This document shows positions 1 through 7,800 of a stretch of DNA of 8,055 nt, piece by piece. The stretch's first letter is position 1. Every line of letters starts with the position of its first letter. Origin of the DNA: Bacteroidetes bacterium UBA1312. Lineage in GTDB: Bacteria; Bacteroidota; Bacteroidia; Chitinophagales; Chitinophagaceae. The position numbers were made by a program, and so were the translations under genes. Under the pieces are notes generated by a model that saw only the letters and a list, made by a program, of their open reading frames with translations, ran no database searches and was not told where the DNA came from. The DNA is taken from contig DBTQ01000026.1 of the NCBI GenBank assembly GCA_002307135.1, forward strand, positions 44,592-52,646. The letters run 5' to 3'.

Positions 1-36
1 GTCGAGCTTTTTATGTGTGGTAATTATTTTTATGAA

Positions 37-423
37 CTAAGCGTCTTTAAAGCTCAATAGTATATATAAATAGAGTACCCTTGATATACGCATTAAAAAA
101 GGCTGCATAAGTATGACAACTAGTGTGCTCGCTGCTAAAAAGTAGAAAATACTATTGTCTTTGTAGGACATGCCAAAAATAGGGTAGTACCAAAAAATAT
201 TAAGAAATAAAAGAATCACTGTAAGTGCATAATTAATGCCAGGACCATTGTTGCTTTCCGTTTTTAATTTCTGATGACAATGTGGACAATTTTCATTCAT
301 TTTTAAAATGTTTTTGAGTGGGAAAATACTCTTATTAATAAAAAGATTTCCGATTCTACATTCTGGACATTTCATTCTGATTATTCCTGTAAATATTGAC
401 GGGTGATTGCTTTTAATGCTCAT
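37..423 (-). CDS. DUF983 family small membrane protein
   Basis: A 128-residue protein that fits the DUF983 family, for which no biochemical function is established. The N-terminal part carries two CxxC pairs typical of a zinc-ribbon-like element: MKCPEC at residues 17-22, followed by RIGNLF, and CPHC at about residues 46-49, after KMNEN. A conserved-type GPGINYAL stretch leads into the membrane part, which has two hydrophobic helices at about residues 66-84 and 92-110. The start at 423 is the first ATG. Met17, directly before the CxxC motif, is an alternative start, but residues 1-16 look like a normal extension for the family. The gene is divergent from the sensor kinase, with 188 bases between the starts, and a TAACTTTG motif lies about 33 bases upstream. 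Nothing visible ties it functionally to the neighbouring two-component genes. The family call is from recalled motif pattern, not a search. Confidence 0.85.
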   Translation of the reverse strand: MSIKSNHPSIFTGIIRMKCPECRIGNLFINKSIFPLKNILKMNENCPHCHQKLKTESNNGPGINYALTVILLFLNIFWYYPIFGMSYKDNSIFYFLAASTLVVILMQPFLMRISRVLYLYILLSFKDA

Positions 424-455
424 TTTGGATTTTTGCTACAGTTCTAAAGTCCATG

Positions 456-463
456 CAAAGTTA
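456..463 (-). promoter_or_regulatory. Possible Bacteroidota -7 promoter element for the DUF983 gene
   Basis: Read on the minus strand, this is TAACTTTG, an exact match to the TAnnTTTG -7 consensus known for Bacteroidota sigma factors. It lies 33 bases before the DUF983 ATG, which would give a leader of about 25-30 bases. No TTG-type -33 element is seen at the usual spacing, so the call rests on eight bases in AT-rich DNA and is tentative. For the divergent kinase gene the 424-611 interval shows only an imperfect TATATTTT at 499-506. Confidence 0.3.
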
Positions 464-611
464 AGTAATTGATGGATACCTGAATTGAGACACTTTTATA
501 TATTTTTCCAAAAGGTTTTCTATATCCGCTAGAATATATACTTTTATCGGATTATAGAAATATTCTGTTGTTTCAATTCAACATAAAGACAAACATTTAC
601 ACCCAGCTATA

Positions 612-3600
612 GTGAAATTACGTCTATTCTTCCTTATTGTTTTTAGTTCATTTATTTGTTGGAGCTATTGTATTGCAAACCCTTTACTAGATTCTCTTTC
701 GTATTCGGTAAAACATTATACTGATGAAGACGGGCTTCCTCAAAATAGTATAAAAAAAATTATCACCGATAATTTTGGATTTGTTTGGATGACTACAGAA
801 GATGGACTTGTAAGGTTCGATGGAAATAATTTCACCGTCTTCAATAAGCTCAATATTAAAGGGTTAATTTCTAATCGTTTTTCAGAAATTAGAATAGGCG
901 TTGATAAAGCCTTGTATGCAGTAACGGATAAAGATGATTATATAAAAATTGAAAATGGTAGGGTAGAAAGGGACACTCCATTAAACAATCATACAAGCTC
1001 TTGTAGAGCTAGCATAGATTTAGAGAGATCGTTAAAAAAATATAGAGAAGAAAAAGAAGGATGGGCAATAGGCTTACCGCAAAGATATCTGTTTAATAAA
1101 CATGCGATCGCGCATTATGTAATACCTACTGACAAGGGTACATTTTATGAAATCCATAATGATAAGATCATTTTTCTTGATAATCCCGATGAAAAAAAAC
1201 AAACACAAATATCTTTTCCAAATCAGAATGTTTGGGACTTTTTTCTAATTGAAAATGATCTGTATTATTTTAATCCTAATGGAACTATAACTAATATCAC
1301 TAAAGATAAAATCTCCACTATTTCATTATTTGGAGATATTTTAAAAGACCCTACTTATGAGCATCATAAAAAGGATGTTTCTGTTTTATGGAACAATATC
1401 ACTCAAACGGTAGTATTCTATTTTAATGAATCTTTCTATTTGTTAAAGAGAGCCACAAATGGCCAATTAAATACAGCGTTAATCGCTTCTGGATTTAATA
1501 TTGAGAATAAGCAAATAATAAGTCATTACTATGATGAACAACACAAACGACTTTTTTTAGGTAGTGCAGTGAAGGGTTTTTATATATTGAATAAAAAACA
1601 ATTTCGTGTTTTGTCCGAAAAAGGAGATGAGCGAGTAAGTGTATATTATGCACAAATTCCATACGATAATAATAGTGTAATGACTGCGCAAGGCACTATA
1701 TTAGGAATTGATAGTTTGGGGAAGTTTTTTTTACGAAAAAAAGGCAACGATTTAATAGATCGCTACACTATTGTTTCGGACCAAAATAAATTTATTTGGA
1801 TTAAGCAATGGGCAAATTTATATAAGTGCGATCGCGAGATGCACAAACTTAAGGGGTGGAATTTTTCAGTTGAAATCTCGACATTATATGAAAGTGCAGA
1901 TTCAGTATTATGGATTGGGACTAGGTGGCAGGGAGGCCTTTATAGAATGGACATTTCTAAAGAGATTGTGGATCCAGAGTATTATTGCCCTATTAAGGAT
2001 ATCACTTTTATCGTATCCAAAACACCCAAGGTACTATTGGTTGGTACAAGCAAAGGATTGTATCAATTAGATTTAACAACAAAAACGACTAAGCAAATTA
2101 CTGGTTTACAGGATAAATACATCCAGAGTATCTATCTTAAAACACCTGATGAAATTTGGGTTACAACTAATGAAGAGGGCATTTTCCTAATTCGAAATGA
2201 TAAACTAACTAGTTTGCCACGTGATAAAAACAATTTTTTATCGGCGGCACATTGTATTGTAGAAGATGAGAAAGGTTTTTTTTGGATTGGTACTAACAAA
2301 GGTCTTTTTCAAGTTGCACGAAAAGATCTATTAGCCTATGCTCAAAAAGCGCAAGACTATGTTTTCTATCTCTATTATGGAAAAGAAAATGGGTTTAATA
2401 CAAATGAATTTAATGGTAGCTGCGAGCCTTGTGGTGTAAAACTGGCTAACGGGCAAATATCATTACCAACATTAGATGGCTTAGTTTGGTTTGCCCCATC
2501 ATCTTTGATTACAGAGTTGCCTAATAAGCCAATAGTAATAGATAGGGTGGAGGTCGATAGAAAAAATATTCAGATTAACAATGATACTATTTGGGTATCT
2601 CGGAAATTTAACCAGTTGCAACTATTTATTAGCACTGTATATTTTGGAGATAGAAAAAATTTGCAAATATCTTATGCTTTAGTTAAAGAGAATTCTTCTG
2701 AATCGATTTGGTATTCTATTTCTAATGATAAAGCTATTACTTTTTCAACACTACTTTCAGGTGCCTACAAATTGCATATAAGGAAGCTAAACGGATTTGG
2801 GGAAAATAATTACGAGGAAAGAACAATTACAATTATTGTTCCTCATGCATATTTTGAAACCTGGTGGTTTAAGATTTTAATATTTTCTTTGATTGCAGTA
2901 GCTTCTTATCTCTATATTAAATTTAGAGTTTATAAAATTGAAAAAAATAACAAGTTGTTAGAACTGGTTATTAAAAAAAGAACAAGGACTCTTACAAATA
3001 CACTAAGAGCACTCGAATTTTCAGAAAGCACACTTCGTCGTCAAACGCAAATCCAAGAAATGCTTATTGCTGCGATTAGCCATGATATTAAAAGTCCGAT
3101 GAAATACCTGTTATTAGCATCTAAAAAAATGCAGCAATTCATTTTGAAAAAAGAATACGAATCATTAACTGTTTTTAATCAGGGCATTCAAGATACAGCC
3201 GCCCAAATTTATGGAATATTAGATAATTTGCTTAAATATATTTCTGTACAGATAAAGAAAGGTGAAGTGAGACTTGAAAATGTGCATTTGTCTGAGATTA
3301 TCAATGATAAGATTGCTACTTTCTATAAGATTGCTCAAATTAATTATACAATTATTAAAAACAATGTGCCAGACAATATTGTTATTAAAAGTAGTCCGGA
3401 ATTACTTTCTATTATAATCCATAACTTAATAGATAATTCTGTTAAATATACGGCTAATGGTGCAATTACAATTAGTGCTCAACAAAGTATTAATGAGTTG
3501 AAATTGATTATTGAAGATACTGGTACTGGTATATCACCTGAACTTGCTAATTGGTTAAACAATAATGAGGTCTTTAATAATAAAATAGAAATTGATACTG

Positions 3601-3731
3601 CTTCTGGCCACAAGGGCATGGGGTTGATTATTGTTAAAGAGCTATTAGCTTTGCTTAGATCAAAGATAACAGCTGAACGAATTGTTTCTGGAGGTACAAG
3701 AATAACTATATTATTAGTAGATTTAGATTAA
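612..3731 (+). CDS. Periplasmic-propeller sensor histidine kinase (Reg_prop / Y_Y_Y / HisKA / HATPase)
   Basis: A 1039-residue membrane sensor kinase. The start is GTG at 612: an in-frame stop (TAG 555-557) lies upstream, no ATG lies between, and a signal peptide (MKLRLFFLIVFSSF..., about 22 residues) begins there. A periplasmic two-component-regulator propeller follows; clear repeats are HYTDEDGLPQNS/FVWMTTEDGLVRFDG (about 35-72), WIGTRWQGGLYRMD, LVGTSKGLYQLD, WVTTNEEGIF and FFWIGTNKGLF. The last blade has NEFNGSCEPCG and LDGLVWFAP. A Y_Y_Y domain lies at about 640-745, one membrane helix at about 752-772, and a charged linker at 775-815. The kinase core has an H-box ISHDIKSPM with His824, an N-box NLIDNSVKYT (938-947), a G1 box EDTGTG (968-973) and a G2 box GHKGMGL (999-1005). 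There is no fused receiver or AraC domain, unlike hybrid HTCS proteins, so it needs a separate regulator; the convergent LuxR-type gene is the obvious candidate. The ligand is unknown. Confidence 0.93.
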   Translation: MKLRLFFLIVFSSFICWSYCIANPLLDSLSYSVKHYTDEDGLPQNSIKKIITDNFGFVWMTTEDGLVRFDGNNFTVFNKLNIKGLISNRFSEIRIGVDKALYAVTDKDDYIKIENGRVERDTPLNNHTSSCRASIDLERSLKKYREEKEGWAIGLPQRYLFNKHAIAHYVIPTDKGTFYEIHNDKIIFLDNPDEKKQTQISFPNQNVWDFFLIENDLYYFNPNGTITNITKDKISTISLFGDILKDPTYEHHKKDVSVLWNNITQTVVFYFNESFYLLKRATNGQLNTALIASGFNIENKQIISHYYDEQHKRLFLGSAVKGFYILNKKQFRVLSEKGDERVSVYYAQIPYDNNSVMTAQGTILGIDSLGKFFLRKKGNDLIDRYTIVSDQNKFIWIKQWANLYKCDREMHKLKGWNFSVEISTLYESADSVLWIGTRWQGGLYRMDISKEIVDPEYYCPIKDITFIVSKTPKVLLVGTSKGLYQLDLTTKTTKQITGLQDKYIQSIYLKTPDEIWVTTNEEGIFLIRNDKLTSLPRDKNNFLSAAHCIVEDEKGFFWIGTNKGLFQVARKDLLAYAQKAQDYVFYLYYGKENGFNTNEFNGSCEPCGVKLANGQISLPTLDGLVWFAPSSLITELPNKPIVIDRVEVDRKNIQINNDTIWVSRKFNQLQLFISTVYFGDRKNLQISYALVKENSSESIWYSISNDKAITFSTLLSGAYKLHIRKLNGFGENNYEERTITIIVPHAYFETWWFKILIFSLIAVASYLYIKFRVYKIEKNNKLLELVIKKRTRTLTNTLRALEFSESTLRRQTQIQEMLIAAISHDIKSPMKYLLLASKKMQQFILKKEYESLTVFNQGIQDTAAQIYGILDNLLKYISVQIKKGEVRLENVHLSEIINDKIATFYKIAQINYTIIKNNVPDNIVIKSSPELLSIIIHNLIDNSVKYTANGAITISAQQSINELKLIIEDTGTGISPELANWLNNNEVFNNKIEIDTASGHKGMGLIIVKELLALLRSKITAERIVSGGTRITILLVDLD

Positions 3732-3746
3732 TATATACATTTGAAA

Positions 3747-4376
3747 TTAACTGTAGAGTTGTACTTTACTAATGAGCTCAACAACATTTGATACATTTAG
3801 CTTTGTGTATATGTGTGATTTGAATGTGCTAACTGTATTCAGTCGAATATTCAACGTATGTGCAATTTCAGAAGTGCTGTATCCTTTTACTAACAAATTA
3901 ATTACCTCAATTTCTCTGTTTGACATATCCTGTAAAGTATTGATGTTCGATTTTTTACCTAAAAAGTCACTAATGCTTTGTTCTTTTAATTTGTCGCTGA
4001 GGTAAATATTACCATCTAATACACTTAAAATTGCTTTTTTGAATTCTTCTTCACTACTGTCTTTGCTTAAATATCCATTAGCTCCTGCTTTTATATAACG
4101 GATTGCAAAAATAGACTCATCATAGCTGGAAAAAACTAATATTTTAACATTTTTATTGCGTACTTTAATTGCATTAATCATGTCTATATTATTACCACCA
4201 GGGATATTTATATCAAGTAAAATTAAATTGACCTCTTCATTATGGAGTAATGCTAATGCTTGGTCAAATGTTGTGGCTTCCTGAATAGCGACCTGATTGT
4301 GTAATGCATCTTTTATTAACATAGTAGTACCTATACGAACAATACTATGGTCATCAGCGATTAATATTTTTTTCAT
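3747..4376 (-). CDS. NarL/LuxR-family response regulator
   Basis: A 209-residue cytoplasmic transcription factor with a receiver domain (about 1-120) and a LuxR-type helix-turn-helix (about 148-209). In the receiver the acidic pair is D8-D9 in ILIADDH, the phosphoacceptor is D55 in LILLDINIPGG, the switch serines are S83/S84 in LVFSSYDE, and the conserved lysine is K105 in GYLSKDS. All key residues are present. The DNA-binding part shows MSNREIEVINLLVKGYS, EIAHTLNIRLNTVSTFKSHI and the closing TKLNVSNVVELI. Length is normal for the family. The stop lies 15 bases from the stop of the sensor kinase on the other strand, so the two are tail to tail and need separate promoters. Upstream it faces the small ORF and the secreted propeller gene across about 300 to 500 bases. 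Being the kinase's partner is inferred from adjacency and from the lack of a receiver in the kinase. Confidence 0.95.
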   Translation of the reverse strand: MKKILIADDHSIVRIGTTMLIKDALHNQVAIQEATTFDQALALLHNEEVNLILLDINIPGGNNIDMINAIKVRNKNVKILVFSSYDESIFAIRYIKAGANGYLSKDSSEEEFKKAILSVLDGNIYLSDKLKEQSISDFLGKKSNINTLQDMSNREIEVINLLVKGYSTSEIAHTLNIRLNTVSTFKSHIYTKLNVSNVVELISKVQLYS

Positions 4377-4673
4377 TTATAATTGCGGTTGGATATTTAT
4401 TGGTTAGTTTTTCTACTATAAAAATCCCGCAAATTTTATGCCACAATTTTATATTGTTTATTTTATATATGTTTTTGCATTTTTATAGAATTTATTCTTC
4501 TAAAACAAAGGTTGATATTCTAAGCGCTCCTCTAGTCATGCCATGTAACTTTGCGCACGAATATTTATGTTTTACAAACTAATGTTGCTGTTTTACAAAA
4601 CGACTTGAGTATTGTTATATTATGTTTTTTTATATAAAATAATTCGATTTGAATTTATAATTGCTCAAAGTAT
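4377..4673. other. AT-rich divergent intergenic region
   Basis: About 300 bases between the start of the response regulator (minus strand) and the small ORF (plus strand). It must hold the promoter of the regulator and probably that of the rightward genes. Visible elements are an exact TAACTTTG at 4546-4553 on the plus strand, matching the Bacteroidota -7 consensus but without a well-spaced -33 TTG (nearest at 4512-4514, 31 bases away), and the TGTTTTACAAA direct repeat at 4568-4599. From about 4600 to 4660 it is almost pure A/T. A 60-codon plus-strand frame at 4400-4582 starting with TTG has no recognisable protein character and is not called. No terminator or RNA gene was seen. Confidence 0.6.
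4568..4599 (+). repeat. 11-bp direct repeat with 21-bp period, possible operator
   Basis: TGTTTTACAAA occurs at 4568-4578 and again, identically, at 4589-4599. The start-to-start distance of 21 bases is two helical turns, so both copies face the same side of the DNA. Each copy is also part of a small palindrome: GTTTTACAAAAC in the right copy (5-base arms GTTTT/AAAAC) and GTTT-TAC-AAAC in the left. The pair lies 75 bases before the small ORF and 192 bases before the response regulator start, which suits a regulator binding site. The repeat is seen directly; the operator role and the binding protein are inference. Simple A/T-rich composition could produce such a repeat by chance. Confidence 0.4.
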
Positions 4674-4832
4674 ATGCAATATTTACTACACGATTTAATA
4701 AAATTGCCACTTCACGAGCGACTTGTTATTATAGAAAAAGTGATAACATCTGTCATTCCATGGGAAACTGAAACGGAGACTAAAAGTATAACTCCACCCA
4801 AAGAGATGCTTGCAACAAATAATAAAAATTGA
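4674..4832 (+). CDS. Small 52-residue protein, antitoxin-like N-terminus (hypothetical)
   Basis: An ATG-to-TGA frame of 52 codons. The stretch LHDLIKLPLHERLVIIEKVI (residues 5-24) resembles the N-terminal helix-turn of small addiction-module antitoxin-type proteins, which typically read like 'I..LP..ERL.lvE.i..SI'. The rest is hydrophilic (ETETETKSITPPKEMLATNN) and stops early compared with the 65-80 residues I would expect for such proteins, so it could be truncated. An in-frame stop lies upstream (TGA 4650-4652) and there is no Shine-Dalgarno sequence, as usual for this phylum. No toxin gene follows; the next gene is the secreted propeller protein 47 bases downstream, so the two may be co-transcribed. 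A minus-strand frame across this stretch (4695-4961) is less protein-like and also crosses the signal peptide of the next gene. The resemblance is from memory of the motif; it could be a chance ORF. Confidence 0.45.
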   Translation: MQYLLHDLIKLPLHERLVIIEKVITSVIPWETETETKSITPPKEMLATNNKN

Positions 4833-4879
4833 TTCAACAAATACATAGACTAATCCATTATATAAATATCGAATAAAAA

Positions 4880-7800
4880 ATGAAAAAACTTTTACTGTTT
4901 CTAGGGCTACTTCCTTCGTTTTTAGTTGTAAGAGCTCAGTGCCCTGATCTTTCGACACCACGAAAAACCATGGCCTCCTCGTTCCATAGCTCGGTTATGA
5001 TCGATTACACAGGGGCTGTAGTGTATTGGGGAGATGGTGCAAGTCCAACATCTGCAGGTACGGATGTGCTTTCTCCAGCAGTGCTTTCTGGTTACACAGG
5101 TACACCTATATCGGTAGCGGCAGGTAGTAATGGGGCAGCTGAGCAACATTCATTGTTTTTGCACACCTCAACAAATATATATGGTTGGGGTTATAGTAAC
5201 AACACTATTGTAAATGCTACTGCCGGCAATGTTACTTTGTCTACTATAGCATTGCCATCAGGGGTTGCAATTGGTGATGTGAATTTTATCGAAGGTTCTT
5301 CTTGTGGTTTAGTTATAGTTACTAATTCCGGTTCTGTATATGTGAAACAAGGCGGTGCTACAGGTGGTCCATATACAGCACTTATATATGGTGACGGAAC
5401 AACTGGAACGACCATGGATGTGGCATGGCATCGGGTTAAAAAGGGGGCGTTAGCTTCCGATACGCTATCTGGAGTGACGCGAATTTCTTGTGCAACAAGA
5501 GGAATAATGGCTCTGACAGTAAGCGGAAGTGTTTATGTATGGGGTGAAAATGTATTTTTAGGTAATGGTACTGCATCGCAGAATTTAAGCTATGCAACGT
5601 TAGTTACTAACCCTACAAGTGTTACTCCTTCCGATGTTAATATTGTAACTAAGTTTGTTTATAATTCTTATAATGCGGATGCGGCTCAATTCATATTGGG
5701 TACTAATGGTAAATTATATGCTGTGGGAGAGAATCATCATGGCCCATTAGGGCAAGGTGATACGACCGATGTAACTAGTTGGGTTCCCGTTAAAGGTCCT
5801 GGTGCAGTTGGTACACTCAACAATGTAGTAGAAATAGGATCAAATAATCCATTTATGTTGAATAACGGTACCGCCGATGATGCCAGCAATGGAGGTTATG
5901 CTATTGGTGCGCTTACTTCTGCTGGAGATCTTTATTTATGGGGAGACGATAATTCAGATATGATTGGTGGAGATACCTTATCTTCTCCAACTAAGGATAG
6001 TTCTTTCTATACAGTTGCCCGTATTCCACCAAACTTTAGTTTGAACCATGCTCAAATTGGCTATTTCGAAATGGGTGGACATACTACAGCTGCGTTTCTA
6101 GCTGGAACAAGTAAGTTTTGCTATATAGGTCATAAAGTAAGAGGAAGTATGGGGGATGGTACATCCGCAACATCTACTCGCAAATCATTCGATTGTATTA
6201 ATACACCCGAAAAATATGTTTGTCCACCGGCACCAATAGTTGGTTGTCCATTACCTACTTCTAGTGATTTGATAGCATCCTCAAACCATGCAACTCTTGC
6301 AATTAATGGAGCGCCTTCTGTTTCTTTTTGGGGAGAGGCTGCGAGTTCTGCAGAGCCAGGGATCAATCTTACTGCTGCAAAAACATTATACGAATATTCC
6401 GGAACACCAATTGGTGTAGCTGCAGGCGGTTTGTCTGAAACAAATGCTGCGCAAGGCACTCAAATGTGGATACATACTACACAAGGTATTTGGGGTTGGG
6501 GTTATAGTGCAAATACAATTATAGCTAATAGAGCAGGTGCATCACCAATTACTTCTGTGGCATTACCTTCGGGTGTGCTTGCTTCAGATATTAACTTTAT
6601 CCGGGCTGCAAGAGGTGGTGTCGCGATCGTTACCAATTCGGGAAATGTTTGGGTACTTGCAGGAGCTAGTAGTGTTTGTTCTGCAGACATATATGGAGAT
6701 GGTTCTAGCTCTTTGGATGTAGCCGGTAGTACTGTTTGGCATGAGGTAACAACTGCTGCTGCAACACCGCTTTCAGGTGTTAAAGAATTGAGCTTTGCAG
6801 GTACAGCAGCTCTTGCTGTCACAAATTCAGGAACTGCTTATGTTTGGGGAGACAAGACGTTGTTGGGCAATTCAACTGCTGCTGCTAATAGAAATAGAGC
6901 TACATTGATGACGCTTCATGCTGATTTTACAGGGGCGGTGGTACCGCGTACTGCTGAAATTATACAATCAGGTTCGCTTGAAGCTGTTGAAGTTATTTTA
7001 GGCTCTAATAATTTGGTTTATTCACTTGGAAGGAATGCGAATGGTGCTTTGGGGACAGGTAGTAGTACTTTTACAACTGTGTCCACAGGCTGGAATAAAT
7101 TAACTTTGGCAGGTATTAGAAAATTAACCAGTAACAATCCATTTGCAAACGATTTTTATAGTTTAGCTGCATTAACGCTTAATGGTAATGCTTATTTATG
7201 GGGTTCCAACACAAATGGTATGTTGGGTCAGCCATTGGCTACTACTAATGTTACCAGTCCAACCCTAGCTACTACTATTGCAGCAAATAATGCTACTAAT
7301 ATAGAGATGGGCGGTGCTGAAACGATTATATTTGACAAAACTACCTCGCAATTCTATTTCGCCGGAGAAAGTACTGGTGGATCTCGTGCCGATGGCTCAG
7401 CCGATGGGAACGTAACTCCATTTACATTAAGTGGTACAGTGGCCAACTGCGCCGGAGTAACATTTACTATCAGCGGTAATTTATATAACGATAATAATGG
7501 GCTTAAAGATAGTTTGGTCAACGGTACTGCTATCAGTTCTATCAGAACAGCTCCAATGTATGCCAATTTATTAGATCAGGCTGGAAATGTTATTGCCACT
7601 ACACCAATATCTGGTGGAGCATATACTTTTAGCCAATATCCCGTGGCTAACTATCTTGTTCAAGTTTCACCTATTGCCGGTACCATTTTTGCACAAGCTC
7701 CTACGGATTCATTACCACCTAATTGGGTATATGCTGGTGAACAAATTGGTACAGTAAAAGATTCTGCAATGTATGATGGTACAGTCACAAAGAGAATTCC

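Noticed and set aside
1104..1835. Two GCGATCGC palindromes (1104-1111 and 1828-1835) in AT-rich coding sequence
   Set aside because: This octamer is overrepresented in some genomes, but two copies in one window are not enough to claim a signal; a genome-wide count would be needed.
1771..2070. 99-codon plus-strand frame inside the sensor kinase
   Set aside because: Out-of-frame shadow of the propeller region, whose kinase-frame translation carries clear repeat motifs.
1192..2283. Homopolymer runs of 7-8 A or T in the kinase gene (for example 1192-1199, 1725-1732, 2276-2283)
   Set aside because: Considered as phase-variation tracts, but they are short, expected in AT-rich DNA, and the frame is intact.
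3750..3790. GTTGT...ACAAC inverted repeat near the convergent stops
   Set aside because: A 5-base stem with a long loop and no T-tract inside the response regulator coding sequence; too weak for a terminator.
3772..4005. 77-codon plus-strand frame opposite the response regulator
   Set aside because: Antisense to the conserved LuxR helix-turn-helix, which is clearly the real coding strand.
4400..4582. 60-codon plus-strand frame starting at TTG
   Set aside because: Aromatic-rich translation of AT-rich intergenic DNA with no recognisable motif and a weak start.
4695..4961. 88-codon minus-strand frame
   Set aside because: It lies antisense to the small ORF and to the signal peptide of the secreted protein, and its composition is not protein-like; the plus-strand frames explain the region better.
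4922..5149. 75-codon minus-strand frame rich in Cys and Arg
   Set aside because: Antisense shadow of the first RCC1-like propeller; Cys/Arg richness is an artefact of the reverse reading of the plus-strand codons.
5191..7566. Several minus-strand frames of 70-109 codons (5191-5415, 6130-6459, 6502-6822, 7354-7566) and a plus-strand frame at 6537-6722
   Set aside because: All lie inside the continuous 1058-codon frame, have repetitive low-complexity translations and show no family motif.
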